This document shows, one piece after another, positions 26,791-37,805 of a stretch of 64,000 nucleotides of DNA. Origin of the DNA: Helopsaltes ochotensis (Eukaryota > Chordata > Aves > Passeriformes > Locustellidae); the NCBI GenBank assembly GCA_013400155.1, contig VXBM01000562.1, forward strand, positions 434,001 to 498,000. The letters are read 5' to 3'. Below the pieces are notes generated by a model, which was not told the origin of the DNA, searched no databases, and saw only the letters and a list, made by a program, of their open reading frames with translations. Numbering within the stretch: position 1 is the first letter of the stretch; each line of letters starts with the position of its first letter. The position numbers and the translations under genes were made by a program.

Positions 26791-28623
26791 GTAAGCACTA
26801 TGCTGCAAACCAGGACTTTGTGTCTGGTGTAAATCCCTCCTCACAGGAGTCCTTCTAAAGGGTCTGTTTCTCAGGCACCAACTCTGCCTCAGAAACCTTC
26901 CCCAGTCTAGGACCTGCATATGTGTGCACCGCTGATGACCCCATTACATGGGAAAAATATTCCAAATGCATGCCTCTTCCATCCCAAACCCTGACACAGG
27001 CAGCCTCAGGTATGGGCAAGCTGAAGCATCTGCCTGAGGCAGAGCTTAGTTTTCATTTTCCCTCCTGCAGGCAGTGGGATGCACACCTCTGCCACCCATT
27101 AGGATAGATCTATGTGTAAACGATTGGGGAAAATGATGTCTAAAAAGTAAGGATTTAAATTTAAATTGCATTAGTCAAAATGGACTAAAACTTGTACAGA
27201 AGACCTCCTTCAGCATTACCATAATTTGGGTCCGTGTTTTCCTGCACAAAGAAATCCTTTATTCTTCCCTTTATCTGCAAACAGCTTACAAAATTTATCA
27301 TAGATGCCTGATAAAACCAGCTTACAAAATGTATCACAGGTGCCTGATAAAACCAGAAATATGGGCAAATTAAGCAGATTTTTTAAACGGTGGTTTAGTA
27401 TTTGAATGTGTTCCTTTCATTTAGTTATTTCACCTTATTATTTATGGCATTTTAAAGATTACATAGCATGATACAGGGTCAACTTTCCTCTATAATAACA
27501 ATTCTATAGCAGATTTGTTACTCATGCATATCCCCTCTCTCTCGTGGCTAACTCTCGTTTTCAAATCATCATCTAATTTCTATGCCTTTTAGCATGGAAT
27601 CTTTTCAGTTACCAAGGCTGTTGATAGATTGCAGTCTTGCCATTAAGTTTAATACCAACCACCCAGATGTACGGGTGGCAGTCCATCAAGATTAAAAACA
27701 CCACGGGAAGAAAATGCATCCAGACAGACAGCAAGCATCTCTTCAGCCTCTGGGCAGAGTGCTTAAAAGCCCCAGTGTTTCTCTTCCTCTGTCACGATTT
27801 CATGCACAGTAATAACCTCTGGCAAGGTTTTTGCATTCTCACTGGATTGTATGTTGAAAACAATACAGCTCCACTTAAAATTGTTCTGTGTGTTATTTTT
27901 AAAATCAGCTTTATTGAAACTGTCTGTGTGGTGGCATATGACAGTGTGATTAGTTCTGCCAATGCATTGATCTGCAGTACAATTCCTATTTTTATCCCTA
28001 CTGTTTGAAGTATAGTCAGTCATGACCACATTTCCATTAAAGACTACAAGCTGAACCATTTTAATCTGTGACTAATAAAATAATCGTAACATTTTCATTA
28101 AATCCTCAGCCAGTCTGAGCACTATCATCAGTGCTGGCAGAGTAGTGATTTTCTGTTTCTTGAGCAATGCATCTGCCATTGTCAGTGATCTACACTGATT
28201 AGACAGCCAACATTTTCCTTCCCTCCCAAGTAATGTGTACTCAGTATTAGTGTCCCAGTTTTGCCTGACCTATGTGTGAGTTTATCATTCAACTGGCAGC
28301 GAGAGAACAATTAATAGAAAGCCAGTGAAATAAGCAAGAAATCCAAGAAATAGGAACTAATAACCCCTTGACATGGATAGGGTCTGAGAAGAGAGACCTG
28401 TGTTCTCCTAACTCAACGGGCAGAGATCCATACTGCAGATAGAAAGGTTTTAGCATTGCTATTTCATTTGTAGAGGGCAAAAAACCACAAGTGCTTTTGT
28501 AAACTTGTGGGGAAAAAACCTTGCCAGAATGAAAATATTATTCATACAAATTTAATTCCTGCCTGCTCCAGGAATAAGAAGTTCAATTACCTGATTATAT
28601 ATTTACCTATATACTTATTGCAG
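26791..28623 (+). other. Intron between candidate exons E and F
   Basis: This holds the 36-bp tandem duplication at 27285-27356. The plus-strand open frame at 27637-28008 and the minus-strand one at 27763-28059 have no recognisable domain. Nothing else is visible. Confidence 0.4.
27285..27356. repeat. 36-bp tandem duplication, two copies
   Basis: Unit 1 (27285-27320) and unit 2 (27321-27356) both begin cttacaaaat and end gcctgataaaaccag. They differ at only three positions, so the duplication looks fairly recent. Confidence 0.93.
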
Positions 28624-28649
28624 GGCTGCTTTGTCCCTCTGTGGAAAAG
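28624..28649 (+). CDS. Candidate micro-exon F
   Basis: This is a 26-base segment between an acceptor (acctatatacttattgcag) and a very strong donor (AAAAG|gtgagt). Joined to exon E it completes a glycine codon and reads LLCPSVEK, ending on a codon boundary. The splice sites are the main evidence, because a segment this short gives almost no coding signal. Confidence 0.4.
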
Positions 28650-29045
28650 GTGAGTGATGTTCTGTGGGGAAACATGGCTCACTAGTGAAGGAGGCTTCTG
28701 TGTGCAAAAGCACCCCTTGCCAATTTGTTACAATAAGCATAAGCTAGGCAGAAATGGATGTGTGGAAGTTCAGCTGGTGAGGAAGGGACGGACATGCCTG
28801 CAGCCCTCAAGAGTGAGAGCACTTTTCTGCTGCATTGTCCCAATGGGGACATGAAAGAAGTTTGGAGACTCAGGTGAGCTCAAACATCTGTTTTTAACAC
28901 AAGGGAAAAGAAAAATTAGGTAAACAAGGTAACAGCAAAGGGTAAAGAAACACCAAGCAGAAGATGATGGAGAATAAGAGGCAGAATTAAACCTGAATAG
29001 CAGACAGGAAACAGCTAGTGGGCAATTGGAAGGCTTTTAGTGCAG
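28650..29045 (+). other. Short intron between candidate exons F and G
   Basis: About 400 bases with nothing distinctive. The 66-codon open frame overlapping its left half (28654-28854) has no recognisable domain. Confidence 0.35.
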
Positions 29046-29174
29046 TCAGACATCCCACAGCGCAACGCTGGCGTGAGGTCTGGGCAGAGCATCCAACCTG
29101 CAGAGTCTGCCTGGGCATACCCTGACATGGCAAAGATCATTCATGATCTTTGGAAAAGGAAGGAAATGCGAGAC
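29046..29174 (+). CDS. Candidate exon G, possibly terminal
   Basis: The acceptor ggcttttagtgcag is of medium quality. The frame starts on a codon boundary, as candidate exon F requires, and encodes 43 residues including WAYPDMAKIIHDLWKRKEMR, which has the look of an amphipathic helix. At 29175 there is a usable donor (GAGAC|gtaagg). If this donor is not used, the frame runs on to a stop at 29223-29225, and an AATAAA at 29444-29449 would serve as poly(A) signal, making this the last exon. No family is recognised. Confidence 0.4.
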
Positions 29175-29443
29175 GTAAGGTACACAAGTAACCTTAATTT
29201 TGCTCTTGTTGTATGTGTTTTATGATGGCAACACAGTCAAATATCGGTTTTTTTCCTTTTTCCTGAGGCCTAAGCTTTCCTCAGCAGTCAGGCTGAGAGC
29301 TGCATTCAGCCATCCCACACACTGAATGATCGACAATTAAGTATTCAGTTTTTACCTTGTTGTTTGTTGAACAGCGCCATATATTCAGCTTCGCAAACCA
29401 AAGGATGCCTAGCGAAGCTCTTGTGTGACAGCCACAACTCTGC

Positions 29444-29449
29444 AATAAA
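29444..29449 (+). terminator. Candidate poly(A) signal AATAAA
   Basis: The canonical hexamer lies about 220 bases after the in-frame stop of candidate exon G, just before the CR1 fragment. Such hexamers are frequent in AT-rich DNA, so position is the only support. Confidence 0.3.
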
Positions 29450-29469
29450 CTGGAGCACAAGTCCTGTGA

Positions 29470-29845
29470 CGAGTGGCTCAGGGAGCTGGCGTTGTTTAGC
29501 TTGGAGAAAAGGCGTCTTGTGGTGACGGTATCACTCTAAAGCTACCTGAAAGGAGGGTGTAGCCAGGTGAGGCTCAGTCTCTTCTCCCAGGCAACAGGAC
29601 AAGAGGGCAATCTTAAGCTGCACCAGGGGACGTTTAGGTTGGGCACTAGAAGGAATTTCTTCACAGAAAGGGTAGTTTGGAAGGGGCTGCCCAGGGCGGT
29701 AGTGGGGCCCCTGGAGGTGTTTAAGGAATGACTAGATGTGGCACTCAGTGCTACGGTCTGGTTGACCATGATGGTGTTCAGTCATAAGTTGGACTCCATG
29801 AACTCAGGGGTCTTTTGCCAACCGAATTGATTCTGTGATTCTGTT
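29470..29845 (+). mobile_element. CR1 LINE 3' fragment, plus strand
   Basis: This is the tail of an avian CR1 non-LTR retrotransposon: the end of the reverse-transcriptase frame (ttgtttagcttggagaaaa) followed by the usual 3' untranslated part (gaatttcttcacagaaaggg, ggaaggggctgcccagggc). It finishes in the CR1-type octamer repeat gattctgtgattctgtt. It is 5'-truncated, as most CR1 copies are, and dead. It ends only some tens of bases before the CpG island, an unusual place for a LINE to be tolerated. Confidence 0.93.
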
Positions 29846-29879
29846 AGAGGCTCTTGTAAATAACTCTTGGTTTGGCCTT

Positions 29880-29964
29880 TGGAGAGAGGGACCGGGTAAC
29901 CATCATTCCCGTCACTGGGTTCGCGGCGTCCGGAGCCCGACTGACGAAGTGCTGCTAGGGACAG
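29880..29964 (+). other. Candidate untranslated or first exon ending at a strong donor
   Basis: The junction GGGACAG|gtgagc at 29964/29965 is the best 5' splice site in the visible part of the CpG island. A transcript starting just upstream would give a short first exon. The start is unknown, and 29880 is only the edge of the GC-rich DNA. It may equally be a chance GC-rich donor. Confidence 0.3.
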
Positions 29965-30066
29965 GTGAGCTCCGATTTCTGGAAGCACTGAGGGTAACCA
30001 GCACTTCCGACCGTCGGCTCCCGGACAAACCGAGCGGCGGCCGGACGCGGAGCGGCGCGCGGCGGG

Positions 30067-30184
30067 ATGGCCCCGGCACCGGCCGTTCCCATGGCGGGAA
30101 AAGGCGGGGCGCGCGTAGGGCCGCCCCCTTGTCCCGGGCTGAACCGCGCGGCCGCGGCGGGACCTGCGCGGCTCCACCTCGCCC
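30067..30184 (+). CDS. Possible N-terminal coding start, runs into gap
   Basis: An ATG in good context (gcgggATGg) opens a frame rich in alanine, proline and glycine that stays open to the gap edge, 39 residues. GC-rich island DNA is open by chance in most frames, and several frames on both strands are open here, so this is only a possibility. Confidence 0.2.
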
Positions 30185-31079
30185 NNNNNNNNNNNNNNNN
30201 NNNNNNNNNNNNNNNNNNNNNNNNNNNNNNNNNNNNNNNNNNNNNNNNNNNNNNNNNNNNNNNNNNNNNNNNNNNNNNNNNNNNNNNNNNNNNNNNNNNN
30301 NNNNNNNNNNNNNNNNNNNNNNNNNNNNNNNNNNNNNNNNNNNNNNNNNNNNNNNNNNNNNNNNNNNNNNNNNNNNNNNNNNNNNNNNNNNNNNNNNNNN
30401 NNNNNNNNNNNNNNNNNNNNNNNNNNNNNNNNNNNNNNNNNNNNNNNNNNNNNNNNNNNNNNNNNNNNNNNNNNNNNNNNNNNNNNNNNNNNNNNNNNNN
30501 NNNNNNNNNNNNNNNNNNNNNNNNNNNNNNNNNNNNNNNNNNNNNNNNNNNNNNNNNNNNNNNNNNNNNNNNNNNNNNNNNNNNNNNNNNNNNNNNNNNN
30601 NNNNNNNNNNNNNNNNNNNNNNNNNNNNNNNNNNNNNNNNNNNNNNNNNNNNNNNNNNNNNNNNNNNNNNNNNNNNNNNNNNNNNNNNNNNNNNNNNNNN
30701 NNNNNNNNNNNNNNNNNNNNNNNNNNNNNNNNNNNNNNNNNNNNNNNNNNNNNNNNNNNNNNNNNNNNNNNNNNNNNNNNNNNNNNNNNNNNNNNNNNNN
30801 NNNNNNNNNNNNNNNNNNNNNNNNNNNNNNNNNNNNNNNNNNNNNNNNNNNNNNNNNNNNNNNNNNNNNNNNNNNNNNNNNNNNNNNNNNNNNNNNNNNN
30901 NNNNNNNNNNNNNNNNNNNNNNNNNNNNNNNNNNNNNNNNNNNNNNNNNNNNNNNNNNNNNNNNNNNNNNNNNNNNNNNNNNNNNNNNNNNNNNNNNNNN
31001 NNNNNNNNNNNNNNNNNNNNNNNNNNNNNNNNNNNNNNNNNNNNNNNNNNNNNNNNNNNNNNNNNNNNNNNNNNNNNNN
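30185..31079. other. Assembly gap (895 N)
   Basis: A run of N in the middle of the CpG island. GC-rich avian promoters and first exons are often missing from assemblies. Every long open frame crossing this position is an artefact of the N run. Confidence 1.
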
Positions 31080-31460
31080 CACGGTCTGCTGCCCCGCGGT
31101 CCACGCGCCGCTCCCGCCCGCCGCGGAGATGGGGCGGGGGGGCTGCTCCGCCGCGGCTCCCGGGCAGGGCCGAGGTCTCCTCCGCAAGTTGTGCGCCCGC
31201 TTTGTGCCGGGAGCGGCGGCCCCCGCGAACAAAGGCGGCGGGCGGGCGGAGGGCTCGGACCCCTCTGCCCCGTCCCCGCCCGGGGAGCCGAGCGGAACTG
31301 TCGCGGCGGAAAGTTGTGCAAGGTTGGGAACGGAGCGCACGGCCGCGGTGCTGGGAGCCCCGAGGGTTTCCAACATCCCCCACCCCGCTCCTCCGTTTTC
31401 CTTCTTTTCGCTATAGGTTGAGTGGCTCCTAACAGACCCCGCGACTGCCTCCTGCCCACT

Positions 31461-34400
31461 CATTTACATAACACTTGGGTGGAAAATGCAGCTTGCTCTT
31501 CTTGTCGCGGAAAAACGTTATTGAAGAGTTGCTTATTTTCCATGTAAAGTATTGTGAATGTGTTTTAAAAGCCAGGAGTAGCGTTGGCTCTTCCTGTTTA
31601 TCGGAGTAGTTGCTGCTTCAGGAGGCACGAGAATGCTCTTGCTCTTACTCCAAACCTTACTGCGGGACTGGGGAAAGAAAGGTCTCCTTTGGGAATGGGA
31701 CTGGATTTGCTTGGATTCTCTTTTGCTTTGCTTCTTAGCATTTCTGCCCCGTGCATAATTTCCCGCTGAGCAAAAACTGTATCAAAACTTGAAGTGTTTT
31801 ATTGCGTTCTTGTAGGTCTTCCAAGATACCTCAAAAGATATATCCCTTCATGTTTTTAAAATTATTTTTGTCAAAGTTTAGGTTTTTCCTCCTACTGCGC
31901 TTATATCTAATCAGTATAGGTCCTCTGTTCAAGCTGAATAATTTATTAAGACAACGGTGTCTGTTTGGATACATAAATGTTTATCAGAAGGTGTGTGATT
32001 TTCATTTGCATTAACTTTAGAAAAGCTTTTATAACAAATAACTTCTAATTTAGGGGAAGAAATCCTTTTTATCTTTAGACATAGACTGACAAGTTAACTT
32101 TATCTCCCTTTATTATGTACACATGCGGTAGTTTGCAAAATTTTTGTTCATTACTTCAATGGAATTTGTTGTCTCTGAATCAGTAAGAGAAAGGAATGGT
32201 GTGTGATTTAGGCTAGGCAATGTTTTTAAACAGAGAGAAATGCTACTCCTCTGTCTCTTCAAAGTAAACTGAATTTTTAAAATTCGGATGATATTTAATG
32301 AACATGTTTAATCTTCTGAATCTTTTTGTGAAGAGCGCATGCAATGACTATATGTACGTTACATTTGAAAGAGAAGTAGCATAAAGACTAGCTCTGCAGA
32401 GCTGCTTCAGCCTTGTCGCATGTGGACTGTGTATGTCAGGTAACTCTAGAAAGACACAATAAACATTGTGTATAATTGCTCACGAAAATGCTCTTCCATA
32501 ACAAAGTATTGTGCTTTAGTGAACTTGTGGAAACTGATGGATGGTTCAGTACTGAAATGCTCTATACATTCACTGGATAGACAAAATCTATTTACTGGGA
32601 TCACTGCTGTGGACATTAAGGTAGTTCTCTTGTGACAGCAAAGGCTACAAAGATTATAGGTATTTCTCTGATGAAGACCTAGACCCGTGCAAGCATGGAA
32701 ACTGACTTACTGCCAACAAACTTCTCGATCTTGCTTTGTGATGGTACAGCCTCTGGTTATTACACAGGCTCTTCTGGCTAAATCAAGCAAGGACAGTTTA
32801 GCCCAGTCTCCTCTACTTCTCAATGGTCAGCAGAGGATGTCTGTGAAAGACTGTAGGCAGCTCTAGATGCTTACAGGTCCCTATCCCAGAACATTCTTCT
32901 GGTTGCTATCAGTGTGTTCTTTAGGGCTGTGTCATTTCTGTGTGTTTGGCAACCCTTAGTGGCTTCCTCTTGGGTGAACGTGTTTGGTGGCTTTGAGGGA
33001 GGAATGGACAAGTCCTTGTTTCGAATAAACGTTGCCAGGTTTATTTGGTACCTTCTTATTCCTGTGTTAGGAGAGAGGAGGAATACTAAATTCCTGTCCA
33101 TTCCTCACCTGTCACAGTTTTTGTATTTAGTAGAAAATGAAAGGTGGTTCTCCATCTTTCACTTTGTAAAGATTATTGGTGAAATAAGAAAGTAATCAAT
33201 TTTTGGCTCCCTTCTCTGTTCAGCCAAAATCAATAAATAAATATAACATCTTGATTAGGCTCTTACTTAAATATTGAACTACACATTTGCATTTCTTCTT
33301 TGAGAACTTTTCATATGCAGGATGTTTTTTGGCTGTAATGAACATGAGAGGCATTGTGGCTCACTTGTGAAGGAAGATTTCTTGGGCAGGAAGAGGGAAT
33401 GGGAGTCATTAAACTCTTGCAGTGTTGTGAATCCTGCCTGGGTCTTTGCACCAGTGGTTCCGGTTAGCTACTCCAGTGTTTGTCCTGTATCAGTAGCATA
33501 CACTGCAGTCATGTATTTTCTAATAGATGTTTGCTAGTTTTTTTTGTCAGTTACGTGGATGGGATTTATGTCTGTGAGGTCAAGTACTTCAAAAGTAAGG
33601 AATGTCAGAGTAAAAGGAGCAACTGCATTCAATTTTGTTCATGCTCACAATGGCAAAAAATACATGTTCATCTCCTCAAGACTGCTTGTTTTTGCTAAAT
33701 AGACAGATCTGTGTAATTCAGTAGCTCTTTTCTATTTTGTTTTCTTAGTGTTCTCTGAAACAATTGCAGTTATTTTTACAAGGGTGAAACAATGCATTTT
33801 TTTCTATAATGTAATGCCTAACCTACCAGCAGACATCTTTCCCCATTTGCTGAGGCAATTGAAGATGTTACCATCAGCTAGAGGATAAAACACCCACAGC
33901 TGGTTGGTAAGAGGAGTTGTGTGAAATACTCTCCAAAATTAGCTTGCTTAGTTCAGGTAAGCTTTGCCCAAGTCTTGAGCTGAGACAGTTGGCTTTGCTT
34001 TGTGCTGAAGGATGAAATGTTGGTGTGCACTGTTTTGGTGGCACACTTCTGATGTGATGGTTTCAGCAGATGTGTGCTTGCAGGTAGTTGCAACAGCAAG
34101 ATTTGCTCTCAAGTAGCTCTTTTTTCTCAATCCAAATCCCTTCAATATGATTGGTGGTGACTGTTGCACTATGAACTAGTAGAATTTGTGTAGTTTTCTG
34201 ACCAAACACAAATATGGCCATAAAATATAGAAGTGTGGCACGTTTTAATTAAGATATAAAACAGAAAAAGAAAAAACCCCAACCAGACAAAAAAGTATGT
34301 GCTGTTTTCAGTTTTGGCTCTAATTTAGCTATACCAGTATTATACATTTTGCAGTGCTATTTAACTCAGCTTATATTTAAAAAAAAAACAAAAACCAGTT

Positions 34401-37400
34401 TCCCTTTAATACTCTCATAAAAGTTGGAGTGATGTTTGGATTTTGGTAACCCAAATACATTGTTATGAAACTGATTAAGATATTGATGTACCTTAGATGT
34501 TTTGTGGGCAGGGGTCATTGGGATGTGGAGGGGAGAGGAATAGATTTCTTGAAATTGCTTGCTCTGTGTGTTTTCTAAGCAGCTCCAGTATTGGAGGAGC
34601 CTGTTGCAGATAGTGCCTGGCTAAACTGGCCTTGGTGAGTCTAGTTGATCTTGTGACCTGAGACTGAGTGGCTGCTTACAGCAGAGAGACCGCCTTGAGG
34701 TAGTTAGGGTTAGGTAATGCTTCCTGTTTGAAGGCTTGACTATTCAAAATTGTCCAAAATATGAATTTTTTGAAATGCTTTTTTCCTTGAAAACGTTTCA
34801 GTGGTGTGGATGACATGACCTGCCTGATACTTCTCTGGAGAAACAGCACTGGGAAGCCTATGAACTCTTCAGCATGGGCAGGCTGAGATGAAATGCACTC
34901 AAGAGGGCAGGGCATACTGCTGAACACTTTCCAAGCACAAGATCTGCCTCCTTACAGAGGCAGGAGGACTGCCCTAGGGTGGAGCCGAGAGGTGCTGTGG
35001 TGAGATCTGGCCTTGTGGAGCTGGAGCTGTGGTGAGTGGGAGGTTAGAGGAGGGTTGCAATAGAGTTGCAATAATTTTCCCTTAAACTCTTCATAAACCT
35101 CAATCAATGAGTCTCGCCACTCCAATATCCTAGGTCGTAATAATAAATTAAATCTTCCCCTTCCAGTTCTGTCTCTTTCCACATGGGTCTCTCTTTGAAA
35201 ATAAATATCTGAACTGATTTTGGGATAATAATTTTACTTGTTCCTATGTACCCTTCACCTGTTCCCCAGTTTCTTGGTCCAATGTCAGAGCTTGTTGTTC
35301 TCCCTCTTCAGCACTTCATCCTTAAGAAATGCTGCTCTGGATGGCTTGGAATGTGGGAGGTGACCTTTACATGATACAGGTTTCCAGAGACTTCCCCTGT
35401 GTGTTTCCTTGGTGGGTTTATCAAAGAGCTTAAGGGTGGTGGTGGAGACTTGATTACACGTGAAGTTTTGGTGGGCCCTTTTGATAGATTGAAGTATTCC
35501 TTACTTCGGTCATGCAGAGTCAGAGTTACTCAGCGGTGGCTTTGTGTTCTTGTAGGTTGTGGCAATAGCTGTGAATTTCAGAAGGACAAACCCTGCAAAC
35601 CCTGGGTGTGTGTTGTTGACAGTATCTACTTAAACTCTGCCCCCTTTGACCGTCATAATGTCCTTACTGCACACATTAGCTCTGTGTTCTCACAGATGCT
35701 GGTGGCTACTTTTGGAGCATGTGCTTTTCAGGATAAAGTCAACCACATTTTCTTAAAGGTGAAACTTTACATTTAGGTCTGTTGTAGCATGCAGGACCTG
35801 TCTGTGCTTATAGGGAGTTAGTTTGATGTATTGCAAAATTGCATGTGAAAGGTTATTACTGTCTTTATGTAAAATATGTGTGATGTGCTTTACAGGATAG
35901 AATATGTGTCCATATATATCTGCAGGAATGATAATAGTCACAGGGAATTCAGAACAGGCTACTTCAGGACAAGCTACTTGTCTTGCTAAATGACTAACAA
36001 GCCCAAAGCATCATAAGCCAATGGGGAAGAAAAGGTTTCAAGCTTTTCCCCAAGTTCCCTTTTTAGGAGGGTAAGCTGCTCAGTGTGATCCCTGGCAAGT
36101 GCAAGCCTTTTCAGCATTATAGCGTACTTCATGCTTGAGAAGTTGCTCACTAGCTATTGCAGTAGCTGCAAAATCCAGCATTTCTTTGCTAGACCTGACA
36201 GTAGTGGGTACATTGCTTTTGTTGACTTCTTCCTTGCCTAATAAGGCTTTAGAATATGCTAGAGAGTATTTTCTTTAGTGTTCAAGGCTCTAACCATCAA
36301 ATAATGATAACCAAAACTACAGCTATGGATTCAGACTTCTCTGAGGAAATGTTATTCATCTTTTGTGGCAAGTGTGACCCCACACAGCTTGGCATTGTGC
36401 TGAATCTCTGTTGAAAACAGGATGTCTTCACCTTTCCTTCACCATTGTCTGTGTCTTTGCTAAGCTGGGTTACTTGTGGCCCTGAGCTTGGGCCAGTAAA
36501 CCTGCAGTTTGCCAGGAGTGTCAACTTCTCTTGCTGTTTATATCTTGTCATTTTGTTTAACTTCATGCAATGATACTCAAAGCAAGAGATGATCTAGCAC
36601 AACAGAAAAGGGCCCTGAAACTGTGATCCTGGAGATACCCTTGTCTAAGTTATTTTTAACATTTGTTTCTGAGTTCTGCTGTGGCAGTTTCATCTGCTGT
36701 TGCCAGAGCTGATGAGTATGTCTGCAGATCAGTGGCATTTCTCTGAGTGGGTGGATCACTGCAATGACAGGTAACTCTTTTTTTCTTTACTATAGAGTAC
36801 AATAGTGACAGTTTAGTGACAGTTTTTATGGATCTTGAGGGCTAATCTTCAGCATCCTTTAGAGTGTGCTAAGGCAAAGTTGCTGTGGTTTTCAGTGGTT
36901 TAATTTTTTTTTTCCAGGAAACTTTTGACACTGTTTCTTTCTCTACATGCTTAAATAGCTATTTGATCTTTCAGCAAGAATGAATTTGAAATAATCGATG
37001 TGTTTGGGGCACACTGGGGATTGCTTTTCTCCTAACTTGCTATTTCCCTGCAAGAGTTGAGGGGGAGGGAGACAATGATCAGACCTGCTATGCTTCCCCC
37101 CACCTGGCCCATGTTTAAACTTGTCTGTGTAGCCAAGACGGGGCACACATGACCATTATGACGAGCCTCTGGTAGAAGGGGGAAGTTGTATCCCTCTGCT
37201 TTCATGGTGTGCTAGTTGTGTTATCTGTGGCAGCAGGTGGATTCTGACTGTGCTGTTGGTGGTCTGGGTAACAGCTAGACTTGGTCACTGCTTGACTTCC
37301 AGCTTGCTGGACTTTGTGCTGTCCTGCACTTGGACATAATATTTTTACATTATGTGTCTTCAGGGGAGTGATTATATGTGTGAAAGAGGTCCTACTAATA

Positions 37401-37694
37401 ATATCTTAGGTGGGCTCTAATACACAGGTGGCTGAACTTTACATTTTACAATATTATAATACAGAAGTGTTTCTGTTAATAATCCTGATTATCTCCATAA
37501 TGGCTGCTTCGTTAGGTTGTCCAGATGTTTAACCTAAATTTGAAAGTTTTACATACCTGAGTGCACTACAACTAGGGCAGTTCTTAGACATGGCTTGCTG
37601 CAGCAAAACAACTTTGACACGCACAGTTACATTTAGTTTGTTTCCAGGACATCCTGTATTTTCATCTCATCTTAGAAGTCAGGCTGATGGAGCT
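31461..37694 (+). other. Probable first intron, left part
   Basis: About 6.2 kb, AT-rich with T and G in excess on this strand. Open frames at 32914-33195, 33322-33537 and 35399-35776 have no recognisable domain. The second follows a fair acceptor (ttcatatgcag) but has no good donor. I call no exon. Confidence 0.45.
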
Positions 37695-37805
37695 TTGAAA
37701 AACTTGGAATAGGGAATGGTGTCCCTGCCCATGGTAAAAGGGTTGGAGTTACATGACCTTTAAGGTCCCTTCCAACCCATTACCATTCTCTGGTTCTATG
37801 ATTTC
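37695..37805 (+). mobile_element. Short CR1 3'-end fragment, plus strand
   Basis: This is the extreme 3' end of a CR1 copy: gggttggagttacatgacct then taaggtcccttccaacccat, finishing in ctggttctatgattt, a degenerate form of the CR1 terminal octamer. Only about 110 bases remain. Confidence 0.88.

Larger units (their letters stand above)
29880..31460. promoter_or_regulatory. CpG island, probable promoter, interrupted by assembly gap
   Basis: Both flanks of the gap are very GC- and CpG-rich (for example gcggcggccggacgcggagc at 30012-30031 and gcggcggaaagttgtgcaag near 31303), in sharp contrast to the AT-rich surroundings. This is typical of a vertebrate CpG-island promoter. The transcription start cannot be placed because about 0.9 kb in the middle is unknown. 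The composition change to the right and a strong donor at 29965 favour a transcript on the plus strand. A divergent minus-strand transcript cannot be excluded. Confidence 0.85.

Noticed and set aside
29782..31463. Several open frames of 450-530 codons on both strands
   Set aside because: They run through 895 N bases translated as X. The real sequence on either side is GC-rich island DNA that is open by chance in many frames.
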